Counted from the first letter of the stretch, positions 1-6,836 are shown. The stretch is DNA of 7,367 nucleotides from an uncultured Clostridia bacterium (GCA_937891895.1 CALATN010000074.1:1-7367), one strand, 5' to 3'. The notes: generated from the sequence alone by a model not told the origin. A program made the numbers and translations.

Positions 1-386
1 ATAGGAACGGGAACTCCGCCCACAAGCGACACGTTTGGCTGATAAGACACGTAGGATGGATCGGGAACGAGTACTTCTTCGCCCGGTTTTACGAAGGTGC
101 GCAGTGCCATATCGATAGCCTCGGACGCCCCAACCGTTACGATAACCTCGCTTTTAGGCTCGTAGCAAAGCGAAAATCTCTCGCTTAAATACTTGCAAAT
201 CATTTCGCGAAGTTCGAGCAAACCTGCATTTGAAGTGTACTGCGTTTTTCCTGCGATTATTGATTTTATTGCGCTGTCGCGAATATACCAAGGAGTGACG
301 AAATCCGGCTCTCCAACGCCAAGCGATATGCAGTCTTTCATCTCGGAAGCAAGGTCGAAAAACTTACGAATTCCGCTCGGTGGCAT
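1..386 (-). CDS. PLP-dependent aminotransferase, class I/II (N-terminal part; runs off left edge)
   Basis: This is the first 128 codons of a pyridoxal-phosphate aminotransferase of fold type I; the C-terminal part, including the Schiff-base lysine, lies outside the window. The visible protein begins MPPSGIRKFFDLASEM and carries the family's N-terminal blocks: GVGEPDF (about residues 23-29), the YTSNAGLLELR block (50-60), the VTVGASEAID cofactor-phosphate region (83-92), and PGEEVLVPDPSY (101-112). Members transfer amino groups between amino acids and 2-oxo acids in the cytoplasm; the substrate cannot be told from this part. I chose the ATG at 386 because it is the only start codon downstream of the promoter at 406-434 that keeps the PPSGIRKFFD block. 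Its ribosome site is poor (AGGG only two bases from ATG). In-frame codons just upstream read I-N-P-V-V-R-D, resembling the usual N-terminus of relatives, so the true start is uncertain. By hand count GC is 189/386 (49%), higher than the neighbouring operon. The gene is transcribed separately from clpE. Confidence 0.88.
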   Translation of the reverse strand, partial: MPPSGIRKFFDLASEMKDCISLGVGEPDFVTPWYIRDSAIKSIIAGKTQYTSNAGLLELREMICKYLSERFSLCYEPKSEVIVTVGASEAIDMALRTFVKPGEEVLVPDPSYVSYQPNVSLVGGVPVP

Positions 387-405
387 ATCCCTAACAACGG
401 GATTT

Positions 406-434
406 ATTATATCATAACATCTATCTTTTGTCAA
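406..434 (-). promoter_or_regulatory. Sigma-A type promoter for the aminotransferase gene
   Basis: On the minus strand there is a perfect TTGACA -35 box (429-434), a 17-base spacer, and a perfect TATAAT -10 box (406-411). The spacer ends in TGA, which gives an extended -10 (TGnTATAAT). Transcription should start near 398-399, only about 12 bases before the ATG at 386, so the leader would be very short. The promoter lies 20 bases downstream of the clpE terminator, as expected for a new transcription unit. The boxes are seen directly; activity is inferred. Confidence 0.85.
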
Positions 435-454
435 GCGTTTTTCTGAAATTTTCT

Positions 455-487
455 AAAAAATTTGCGGGGAATTTTTCTTCCCCGCAA
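455..487 (-). terminator. Intrinsic terminator ending the ecf-truA-cvpA-clpE operon
   Basis: The arms 478-487 and 462-471 form a perfect 10-base-pair stem (TTGCGGGGAA with TTCCCCGCAA) around a six-base loop at 472-477. On the minus strand the stem is followed by one A and then six T (460-455), the classic Rho-independent layout. The hairpin starts 5 bases after the clpE stop codon, so it almost certainly ends that transcript. The plus strand has only a TT run after the stem, so it is probably one-directional. Confidence 0.92.
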
Positions 488-492
488 TTCTG

Positions 493-2796
493 TTACATTG
501 TTGTAATTTCAAGTTCACCCTTTTTCTCTCCGATTTTGATTACAGCAAACGGATTTTCCGCACTTTCGATAATAAGCTCAGCAATCTTATCCTCTATATC
601 GGCACGGATAATCTTTCTGATATCTCGTGCACCAAACTTTTTACCGAATGCTTTATTTGCAATGGCTGTAAGAGCTTTCTTTGTATATTTAAGAGTAATT
701 CCCTTTTCAGCAAGCGGTTCCTTCATTTCGTCAAGCATAAGAGCTGCAATCTGTTCGAAATCTTCAATTGTAAGTGGATTGAACACAATTACCTCATCAA
801 TACGGCTGAGAAATTCCGGACGAAGGAAATCAGAAAGTGCCTTCATTGCTTTTTCCTTGGAAATTTCCTTATCAGACTTGTTGAAGCCAACACCGGTTCC
901 CTTATCTGTTGAGCCTGCATTTGAAGTCATAGCAATAATGGTGTTTTCAAAGCTTACAGAACGCCCCTGTGCATCATTAACCTTACCCTCGTCAAGAATT
1001 TGTAGGAGAATATTCATAACATCGGGGTGTGCCTTTTCAATTTCATCAAACAGTACCACACTGTATGGCTTTCTTCTTACCTTTTCGGTAAGCTGTCCAG
1101 CCTCATCATAACCAACATATCCCGGAGGTGAGCCGATAAGACGGGAAACGCTATGCTTCTCCATATATTCAGTCATATCAAGACGAATAAGCGGCTCTGT
1201 TCCGTCAAAAAGTTCGGAAGCCAGCACCTTTACAAGTTCGGTTTTTCCGACACCTGTTGGACCAACAAATATAAATGAGGCAGGTCTGCGTCGCTTGGAA
1301 AGCTGCACACGGGTACGTTTGATTGCTTTGCTTACAAGTTCAACAGCTTCGTCCTGACCAATGATTTTCTTTTTAAGTGCTTCATCAAGGTTTGCAATTT
1401 TCTTGTATTCACTTTCAACAACCTTGCTTGCAGGAATTCCTGTCCAGAGTTCTATAACCTTTGAAAGGTCAGCTTCGGTAACATAGATGTTTTCAACTTT
1501 TTCCGCAAGAGCAGCTTTTTCCTTTTCAAGTCTGAGTATTTCTGCTCTTGTTTCTGCAATCTTAGCAAAATCAGGCTCTGTTGATTCTTCCATTTCAGCA
1601 ACGCTTTTTTCTGCTTCGTCAAGCTTTGTGCAAAGTGTATCGTATTCACCTATTTCCTTGCTTCGAATACTTGTGCAGGCACAGGCTTCGTCAAGAAGGT
1701 CAATTGCCTTATCAGGAAGGAAACGGTCATTGATATATCTTTCGGAGAGAACAGCACAACGTTTAAGCAATTCATCTGTAATTTTAACACGATGGTGTTT
1801 TTCGTAATATTTGCGTATACCGAAAAGGACTTCCTCTGTTTCGGTAAGACTTGGCTCTGCAACAGTTACAGGCTGAAAACGACGTTCAAGAGCACTATCC
1901 TTTTCGATATATTTACGGTACTCCTTAAATGTTGTTGCACCAATAACCTGAACTTCTCCTCTTGAAAGAGCGGGCTTGAGAATATTTGCAGCATTCATTG
2001 ACCCTTCACTATCACCTGTTCCAACAAGATTATGAACCTCGTCAATAAACAGGATAACATTACCTTCGGATTTAACCTCATCAATAAGTCCCTTTACACG
2101 GCTTTCAAACTGTCCGCGGAACTGAGTTCCTGCGACAAGTGCGGTAAGGTCAAGCAGATATACCTTTTTACCAATAAGATTGAATGGAACATCACCGGCA
2201 ACAATTTTCTGTGCAATACCTTCAGCAATAGCCGTTTTACCTACACCAGGTTCACCAATAAGGCAAGGATTGTTCTTCTGACGACGTGATAAAATCTGTA
2301 TTGTTCTTGCAATTTCTTTATCTCTGCCGATAATATTGTCCAATTCACCCTTTTCAGCACGGTCTGTAAGATTTGTGCAATAGCTATCAAGAAACTTACT
2401 TTTTTTCTTGGATTTGCCGTTTGTTTTTTTCTCAGGTTCACTTTCTTGCTGTACGAATTCATCACCAATATTTTCAGAATTTGAATTCTTACCTACAAGG
2501 TCATTTAACCCCTTTATTGAACCTCCAAACAGATTTTGAATAAAATTAGGTAATGAATTTGTGCCGCCGTGCTGAAATGCGTCACCGTCAAGTGCTTCAG
2601 AAATATCAGTCATCTGATCAGCAAATTCTTCTACCTCGTCATCATCTATACCCATTTGGTCCATATATTCACGAACCTGAGGTATTCCCAATTCTTTTGC
2701 ACAAACAAGACAAAGTCCCTCGTTACGTTTTTCCTCCCCCTGCATCGCTGTAATAAATACAACAGCAGTTCTTTTTTTGCATCGTGTACAAAGCAT
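493..2796 (-). CDS. clpE: ClpE-like ATP-dependent Clp protease ATP-binding subunit with N-terminal zinc finger
   Basis: This is a 767-residue Hsp100/Clp ATPase with two AAA+ modules, a cytoplasmic unfoldase that feeds proteins to ClpP. The N-terminus has no ClpC-type double Clp_N repeat. It has a four-cysteine zinc-finger pattern instead (C3-x2-C6 and C29-x2-C32), the hallmark of ClpE, then an acidic/polar linker to about residue 135 with a lysine-rich patch at 123-134. AAA module 1 has Walker A GEPGVGKT (181-188), pore loop GTQFRGQFE (223-231), Walker B ILFIDE (248-253) and an arginine pair in ERRF (304-307). A charged middle segment (about 383-435) follows. AAA module 2 has Walker A GPTGVGKT (512-519), pore loop GSPPGYVGY (555-563), Walker B VLFDE (581-585), and sensor-2-like GARDIRK (722-728). 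The VGF at 636-638 fits the ClpP-docking tripeptide, so a ClpP partner is likely. The ATG has GGAGGA 11 bases upstream and directly precedes the zinc finger. The gene sits 22 bases after cvpA and ends at a terminator. I see no CtsR-type tandem GGTCAAA operator in front of it. The clpE name is by domain type; many databases would call it ClpC-like. Confidence 0.92.
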   Translation of the reverse strand: MLCTRCKKRTAVVFITAMQGEEKRNEGLCLVCAKELGIPQVREYMDQMGIDDDEVEEFADQMTDISEALDGDAFQHGGTNSLPNFIQNLFGGSIKGLNDLVGKNSNSENIGDEFVQQESEPEKKTNGKSKKKSKFLDSYCTNLTDRAEKGELDNIIGRDKEIARTIQILSRRQKNNPCLIGEPGVGKTAIAEGIAQKIVAGDVPFNLIGKKVYLLDLTALVAGTQFRGQFESRVKGLIDEVKSEGNVILFIDEVHNLVGTGDSEGSMNAANILKPALSRGEVQVIGATTFKEYRKYIEKDSALERRFQPVTVAEPSLTETEEVLFGIRKYYEKHHRVKITDELLKRCAVLSERYINDRFLPDKAIDLLDEACACTSIRSKEIGEYDTLCTKLDEAEKSVAEMEESTEPDFAKIAETRAEILRLEKEKAALAEKVENIYVTEADLSKVIELWTGIPASKVVESEYKKIANLDEALKKKIIGQDEAVELVSKAIKRTRVQLSKRRRPASFIFVGPTGVGKTELVKVLASELFDGTEPLIRLDMTEYMEKHSVSRLIGSPPGYVGYDEAGQLTEKVRRKPYSVVLFDEIEKAHPDVMNILLQILDEGKVNDAQGRSVSFENTIIAMTSNAGSTDKGTGVGFNKSDKEISKEKAMKALSDFLRPEFLSRIDEVIVFNPLTIEDFEQIAALMLDEMKEPLAEKGITLKYTKKALTAIANKAFGKKFGARDIRKIIRADIEDKIAELIIESAENPFAVIKIGEKKGELEITTM

Positions 2797-2807
2797 AATA
2801 AGATTTG

Positions 2808-2813
2808 TCCTCC
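2808..2813 (-). promoter_or_regulatory. Ribosome binding site of the clpE-like gene
   Basis: GGAGGA on the minus strand, 11 bases before the ATG at 2796, lies in the 22-base gap after cvpA. The spacing is a little longer than ideal. No better in-frame start lies nearby, and the zinc-finger cysteine follows two codons later, which supports this start. Confidence 0.75.
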
Positions 2814-2818
2814 ATTAT

Positions 2819-3694
2819 CTAATTCAGTATTAACGCAACTATATAAAATGTTGCGTCATATAATAGTCCAAAAATATATGTTTCGGATATAATCGTTGTA
2901 TTAAGATATTCATTTGCATCAGATGTAAATTTAATGAACATACTGACACATACATTTACAGCAGCTATATACAATATCCCTTGTATAATTCCCAACATTG
3001 TTCCCAAAAAGCTGTCAGCAGAATTTACAACAGGTATTTTACGCACTATTTTTGCTGCATAAGAAACAATAGAAGCAATAAGCATAACAATAGCAAAAGT
3101 TGCCGCAAACAAAACAAATTTTATTGTTTTTATCATCAATGGTTTTATTATTTCTTTTTCAACAATCTCTATCATCGACTCTTTTTCTTGTGTAATAAGA
3201 GTCAGGATACCGTTATTATCAATATTATTTTCTTCAAGATAGCGTTCTGCTTCATCAATTATTTCCTCAGGCACAACCCCTGAAAAAGCTGAAGTAAGTG
3301 CTTTGCAGTAATCCATAAATAATTCATTAAGTTCTTCACGTATCTGAACATTATTCAGCAATTCATTATATTGTTCAGAATTATCTTTGAGTAAAGCAAG
3401 CTGTTCATTATCAAAAATAAAACCATTCTCTTCAAGAATATCATTTATCTTTCCTGATGACAAGTATTCATCTTCAAGACTTTCTGCTTTACTTTCAAGA
3501 GCTGAAATTACAGAAGGTTTCACAAGACTTTCATACACATAATCTGAAGCAACATTGCTAACAAAGGTTGCTGCTGCCACAGCCGCAATATATCCTGCTA
3601 AGACGAGTAGCATTTTTAAAGCACCTTTGCGTGAACCTGCTGCCGCACAACCTATAACCAATGCAGCAATTACAAGGTCCAAAAAATAATTCAA
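2819..3694 (-). CDS. CvpA-family integral membrane protein
   Basis: This 291-residue membrane protein has the CvpA layout. Two N-terminal hydrophobic helices (about 5-20 and 26-46) are separated by a short basic/glycine turn (GSRKG). A long polar, acidic middle domain (about 50-185) follows, then two C-terminal helices (about 190-213 and 229-255) joined by KIVRKIPVVNSADSFLGTMLG, which resembles the family's conserved glycine-rich C-terminal block; a weaker hydrophobic stretch ends the protein. CvpA was named for colicin V production in E. coli; its general role is linked to envelope stress and transport but is not settled. The middle domain is longer than in short CvpA proteins of about 160-180 residues. 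I accept the TTG start at 3694 because AAAGGG lies 8 bases upstream and the first helix begins right after it; no ATG or GTG is available nearby. It lies 22 bases from each neighbour, so it is probably cotranscribed with both. Confidence 0.82.
   Translation of the reverse strand: MNYFLDLVIAALVIGCAAAGSRKGALKMLLVLAGYIAAVAAATFVSNVASDYVYESLVKPSVISALESKAESLEDEYLSSGKINDILEENGFIFDNEQLALLKDNSEQYNELLNNVQIREELNELFMDYCKALTSAFSGVVPEEIIDEAERYLEENNIDNNGILTLITQEKESMIEIVEKEIIKPLMIKTIKFVLFAATFAIVMLIASIVSYAAKIVRKIPVVNSADSFLGTMLGIIQGILYIAAVNVCVSMFIKFTSDANEYLNTTIISETYIFGLLYDATFYIVALILN
2833..2856 (-). repeat. Short perfect inverted repeat near the end of cvpA
   Basis: ACGCAAC (2833-2839) and GTTGCGT (2850-2856) form a perfect 7-base-pair inverted repeat around an AT-rich 10-base loop. 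It lies inside the last cvpA codons, about 20 bases before the clpE ribosome site. No T-run follows, so it is not a terminator. It could form an RNA hairpin affecting mRNA processing or clpE translation, or it may be chance. Confidence 0.35.
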
Positions 3695-3702
3695 ACTATC
3701 AG

Positions 3703-3708
3703 CCCTTT
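3703..3708 (-). promoter_or_regulatory. Ribosome binding site fixing a TTG start for cvpA
   Basis: AAAGGG on the minus strand lies 8 bases before TTG at 3694. The good spacing supports the TTG as start rather than the second TTG four codons further on. The site sits in the 22-base gap after the DUF5711-like gene. Confidence 0.65.
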
Positions 3709-3716
3709 CATTTTAC

Positions 3717-4904
3717 TTAATTATATGTTATCCTGTTGACTTCATCGTATCCAAGCAAATAAATATAATTATCGAGTCGAAGGAAATCATCATATTCCGT
3801 ATCAAGCTCTACTGATGAAAGCATATCACCTGTTACCGTACAGGATTTAACACCATTTTTACTCTGCAAATATACATTATTTTCATTTACCTGAAGATTA
3901 AGAACATCATAATCAAGTGCTTTTTCATTTATGACACCTGTTGCACTATCTATCGTAACAAGCTGCGATGTACGTCTTTCTTCATTTCTGAAAATCATTG
4001 CTCCTATTGAAGAATTTGAACTATAGTCGACAAGATCACGCTCATATTCATAGGTCTTGAGCAAATTTCCGTTGCTATCAAAATATGCACATGCTTTATC
4101 ACCGAACATAATTATATTATCTCCGAAAAGACGTACAGACAAGGCAAGTGTTTCAATTTCTTCACTTTGCCATACAGGAAGCGGACTTCCTTTTTCATCG
4201 TAGTCTATATGATCAAATTGATAATAAATCATCTGTGAAACAATCAATCCATTTTTAGCGCCTAATGTTGTAATATAACATCCGGAATTATCAGAATCAA
4301 AGGTTACATCAATAATTCTTGAAACTGACTTATAATTAAAAATATTCTTTCCGTTTTCATCATATACCATAAGCTCGGAAGGATATTTATCACTTTTGAC
4401 AACAACTGCTGCTGAATCGTCACTTCCAAGACGTGCAATCAAAATAGGATCATCAGTTGTTTTCTTATATATATTCTGATACTTACTATATAACGAAAAA
4501 TCATTGCCTCCTAAATCATACAAAAGTATCCTTTTATCGCCGATTGCTGTAATCGGGTTAGAATATGTATGCTGTTCAGAAGTAATAACCTTTCCGTCAT
4601 TGTTATAAACAAGAAGATGCGAATCATCAGAAAGAACAATATTATCATCGAGAGCTTTCAGCTGATAATCAGCACCTCCCTCTATTGAAATTGGGAAATT
4701 GCCTTCAGCAAGCTCGGCTGTATTGTTCGGAGTAGGAATTTTACCAAGTATCCCGTCAAGCTTGGGATACCATATATCCTTGGTAAAGACAAATATAAGT
4801 ATTACCGCTACTGCTATGGCAACTATTATCAGCTTCTTAATGAACTTGTCACGTTTTTTCTTGTTTCTGCGTTCACGAAGCATAGAAATATCCGTTACCG
4901 CCAA
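3717..4904 (-). CDS. DUF5711-like single-pass membrane protein with a large outer domain, function unknown
   Basis: This 395-residue protein has a short, strongly basic cytoplasmic tail (about 9-24, RERRNKKKRDKFIKK). One transmembrane helix (about 24-41, LIIVAIAVAVILIFVF) serves as an uncleaved anchor, followed by about 350 residues that should lie outside the membrane. That domain is rich in short hydrophobic beta-strand-like stretches alternating with acidic/polar turns (for example YQLKALDDNIVLSDDSHLLV and later LSVRLFGDNIIMFGD). This suggests a beta-propeller-like repeat fold, which is an inference. The layout and clostridial context match DUF5711 proteins as I remember them. No enzyme motif is visible. 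The start is TTG at 4904, with AGGAGGA ending 6 bases upstream; the next ATG is 21 bases further on and too far from that site. It follows the DUF3784 gene by 12 bases and precedes cvpA by 22 bases, so an envelope-related role shared with those membrane proteins is plausible but unproven. Confidence 0.75.
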   Translation of the reverse strand: MAVTDISMLRERRNKKKRDKFIKKLIIVAIAVAVILIFVFTKDIWYPKLDGILGKIPTPNNTAELAEGNFPISIEGGADYQLKALDDNIVLSDDSHLLVYNNDGKVITSEQHTYSNPITAIGDKRILLYDLGGNDFSLYSKYQNIYKKTTDDPILIARLGSDDSAAVVVKSDKYPSELMVYDENGKNIFNYKSVSRIIDVTFDSDNSGCYITTLGAKNGLIVSQMIYYQFDHIDYDEKGSPLPVWQSEEIETLALSVRLFGDNIIMFGDKACAYFDSNGNLLKTYEYERDLVDYSSNSSIGAMIFRNEERRTSQLVTIDSATGVINEKALDYDVLNLQVNENNVYLQSKNGVKSCTVTGDMLSSVELDTEYDDFLRLDNYIYLLGYDEVNRITYN

Positions 4905-4910
4905 GCTTAT

Positions 4911-4917
4911 TCCTCCT
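4911..4917 (-). promoter_or_regulatory. Ribosome binding site fixing a TTG start for the DUF5711-like gene
   Basis: AGGAGGA on the minus strand, with 6 bases to the TTG at 4904. Its first base is the last base of the DUF3784 stop codon, so ribosomes finishing that gene would be placed directly on this site, which suggests translational coupling. Confidence 0.8.
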
Positions 4918-5276
4918 TATTTTGATTGCATAGTTAATTTCATTGTTTTGATAACGCTGAATATGGTAACAGCTACTACTGATATAATAAATATAACCAG
5001 CGAAATCAGAAACACGGATTTAGATACAATTTCAAATGCACACATAAATGAAATTGCTGAAAAAGCAAACATAAGAACAGAACATAGTATAAGTGTTTTA
5101 CCTGTTATTTTTCCAATCTTATCTATATCAGTATTTGCTTTTTCTGTTTCGGACATTGAATTGTAGCCTGCCATAAGATTTAGATTTTTACCATTGATGA
5201 AGGATAATCCGAAAAATAAAACGAGAATGCCTACAAGCAATGTAATTACTGCTGTAAAAATTGCGCCCGTTTCCAT
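4917..5276 (-). CDS. DUF3784 small membrane protein
   Basis: This 119-residue hydrophobic protein has three predicted membrane helices (about 5-27, 61-80 and 86-109). Between the first two lies the motif LMAGYNSMSETEKANTD (34-50), followed by a D-K-I-G-K-ITGK segment. This loop closely matches the pattern I associate with DUF3784 proteins of Firmicutes (AGYNxMSxxEK followed by a charged segment). No function is established for the family, and no catalytic residues are obvious. The ATG at 5276 has AGGAGG 7 bases upstream, overlapping the end of truA. The gap to truA is 12 bases and to the DUF5711-like gene also 12 bases, so it is an internal operon member. It could be a subunit or accessory of the neighbouring membrane proteins, but only proximity supports that. 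Confidence 0.85.
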   Translation of the reverse strand: METGAIFTAVITLLVGILVLFFGLSFINGKNLNLMAGYNSMSETEKANTDIDKIGKITGKTLILCSVLMFAFSAISFMCAFEIVSKSVFLISLVIFIISVVAVTIFSVIKTMKLTMQSK

Positions 5277-5288
5277 AGTTAATCCTCC

Positions 5289-6023
5289 TCAGTAAAAAAT
5301 CTTATTTAGATACAGGCCGTGCGCCTCAGCTGTTTTTCCTGCAAGATTTCTGTCCTTTGCGGCCAAAATCTGCGGAATTGAGTCGGGTACAAGCTTTTTT
5401 TCGTTGATAAAAATGAGTGTACCAACCATTATCCTAACCATATTATACAAAAATCCGTCGCCTTTTACAATGAGTTTCACAAGATTTTCATCTTTCTCAA
5501 CCTTGAAATATTCAATGGTACGGACGCTGTTTTCCTTTTGGTTTGCGGTACCGCAGAATGATGTAAAATCGTGCGTACCAACAAAATCCTGCGCAGCTCT
5601 TGCCATAAGCTCGGTATCCATTGCGTAGGGATAATGCAGAGCCAAATCAGCCAAAAACGGATCCTTGCTCATTCGGTTAAGGATAAGGTACTGATATTCC
5701 TTTGCTTTGCAGGAATATCGTGCGTGGAAATCCTCAGGTGCTTCCTCGCAGTTCAGAATTGCCAGGTCATCGGGAAGGATAGAGTTCATTCCCCTGATAA
5801 TATTATTACAGGGAATTCTGTGCTCCGTTTCAAAAGAAAAGCAGTATTCATTTGCGTGGACACCTGTATCGGTTCTTGAACAGCCGTTGATTTTCACTGG
5901 TGCATTTGTGATTGCAGAAAGCTTCTCCTCAAGGACATTCTGAATTCCAACAGCGTTTTCCTGTCGCTGAAATCCGTGATAAGCTGTACCACGGTATGCC
6001 ATAGTTACTTTTAAATTACGCAT
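5289..6023 (-). CDS. truA: tRNA pseudouridine synthase A (tRNA pseudouridine 38-40 synthase)
   Basis: This 244-residue cytoplasmic enzyme converts uridines 38-40 in the tRNA anticodon arm to pseudouridine; full length is normal for bacterial TruA (about 240-270). The N-terminus shows the family's YRGTAYHGFQRQ block (10-21). The catalytic aspartate is D52 in the invariant RTDTGVHA (50-57). Further conserved blocks are FHARYSCKAKEYQY (99-112, with active-site tyrosine Y110), GTHDFTSFC (149-157), GDGFLYNMVRIMVGTL (188-203) and the C-terminal GLYL (236-239). In the last block the usual proline before GLYL is replaced (AEAHGLYL), a minor change. The ATG at 6023 has AAGGTGA just upstream. The gene starts 9 bases after ecfT ends, the familiar ecfA1-ecfA2-ecfT-truA order of Firmicutes. 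In many relatives rplM-rpsI follows; here the DUF3784 gene does. Confidence 0.97.
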   Translation of the reverse strand: MRNLKVTMAYRGTAYHGFQRQENAVGIQNVLEEKLSAITNAPVKINGCSRTDTGVHANEYCFSFETEHRIPCNNIIRGMNSILPDDLAILNCEEAPEDFHARYSCKAKEYQYLILNRMSKDPFLADLALHYPYAMDTELMARAAQDFVGTHDFTSFCGTANQKENSVRTIEYFKVEKDENLVKLIVKGDGFLYNMVRIMVGTLIFINEKKLVPDSIPQILAAKDRNLAGKTAEAHGLYLNKIFY

Positions 6024-6032
6024 TATGTCACC

Positions 6033-6836
6033 TTACCCAAAAATGCAATTCAACAGAACGATAATATCAAAGAACACGACAGAAATTCCGAGAGCAAAGA
6101 AATCTGCACCTGTGGAATGCAGCTGACGAAGACGTGTTCTGCCGTCACCGCCCTGATAACAGCGGCACTCCATTGCAAGAGCAAGCTCCTCAGCACGTCT
6201 GAATGCGGAAACAAAAAGCGGAATAAGAATTGGTGTAAGAGCCTTTGCGCGCTGTAAAAGGCTTCCGCTTTCCATATCAGCACCTCTTGCTTTCTGGGCA
6301 GACATTATTTTATCTGTTTCCTCAATAAGAGTCGGAATAAAACGCAGAGCAATCGTCATCATCATTGCGAGCTCGTGCACGGGGAATTTCAGCTTTTTTA
6401 GCGGTGAAAGCAGCCTTTCGATTGCGTCAGTGAGGGTAATCGGTGAGGTAGTATAGGTAAGCAGTGAGCTTCCCATAATCAGCGCAACAATACGGATAAT
6501 CATAAAGGCGCTTGTGCGTAGCCCCTCATATGTTACCTTAACAAATCCAAGCTTGAAAAGCACAACTCCGTCAAGGAAAAACAAGTTAAGGATTGACGTG
6601 AAAATAATAATCGGGATAATCGGTTTAAGGCTTTTCAGCATAAGCTTGAACGGTATCTGCGAAAGCAGAAAGCTAACAAGCAGGAATACCATTCCTATAC
6701 CAAGTCCCATAAAATTATCAGCGGTGAAAAGCATTGCTATAAACACACCTGTAATGATAATTTTAAAACGTGGATCAAGTCTGTGTATTACAGAATTCCC
6801 CGGGAAATACTGACCGATTGTGATATCTTTAAGCAC
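6033..6836 (-). CDS. ecfT: ECF transporter transmembrane component EcfT
   Basis: This is the membrane energy-coupling protein of group II energy-coupling-factor transporters. It joins the two ATPases (EcfA1/EcfA2) to interchangeable vitamin-binding S components. I call a 267-residue product beginning LKDITIGQYFPGNSVIHRLDPR, which is the conserved EcfT N-terminus. Hydrophobic helices lie at about 26-60, 68-90, 107-128 and 247-264, and a long cytoplasmic region carries the coupling motifs. The first coupling motif is intact (ARG, 183-185, in AQKARGADMESG). The second reads CRC (224-226, in AMECRCYQGGDGRT) where ARG is common. The start is GTG at 6836: AAGAGGTGG lies 5 bases upstream, the GTG overlaps the ecfA2 stop by 8 bases, and a longer reading frame from 6923 would only add 29 non-conserved residues inside ecfA2. 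The overlap implies translational coupling and balanced subunit synthesis. Confidence 0.95.
   Translation of the reverse strand: MLKDITIGQYFPGNSVIHRLDPRFKIIITGVFIAMLFTADNFMGLGIGMVFLLVSFLLSQIPFKLMLKSLKPIIPIIIFTSILNLFFLDGVVLFKLGFVKVTYEGLRTSAFMIIRIVALIMGSSLLTYTTSPITLTDAIERLLSPLKKLKFPVHELAMMMTIALRFIPTLIEETDKIMSAQKARGADMESGSLLQRAKALTPILIPLFVSAFRRAEELALAMECRCYQGGDGRTRLRQLHSTGADFFALGISVVFFDIIVLLNCIFG

Noticed and set aside
193..417. 74-codon plus-strand open frame opposite the aminotransferase
   Set aside because: It is antisense to a clear conserved protein family and has no family resemblance.
428..1111. 227-codon plus-strand open frame opposite the end of clpE
   Set aside because: It lies wholly antisense to conserved AAA+ coding sequence, is serine/isoleucine-rich in the manner of a shadow frame, overlaps the terminator, and matches no family I know.
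2844..2875. Possible internal promoter for clpE (TTGGAC, 17 bases, TTTTAT on the minus strand)
   Set aside because: Both boxes are weak matches, lie in AT-rich coding sequence, and could easily arise by chance.
4699..5166. 155-codon plus-strand open frame opposite the DUF5711-like and DUF3784 genes
   Set aside because: Its hydrophobic character mirrors the membrane segments encoded on the other strand. It spans a gene junction and has no convincing ribosome site.
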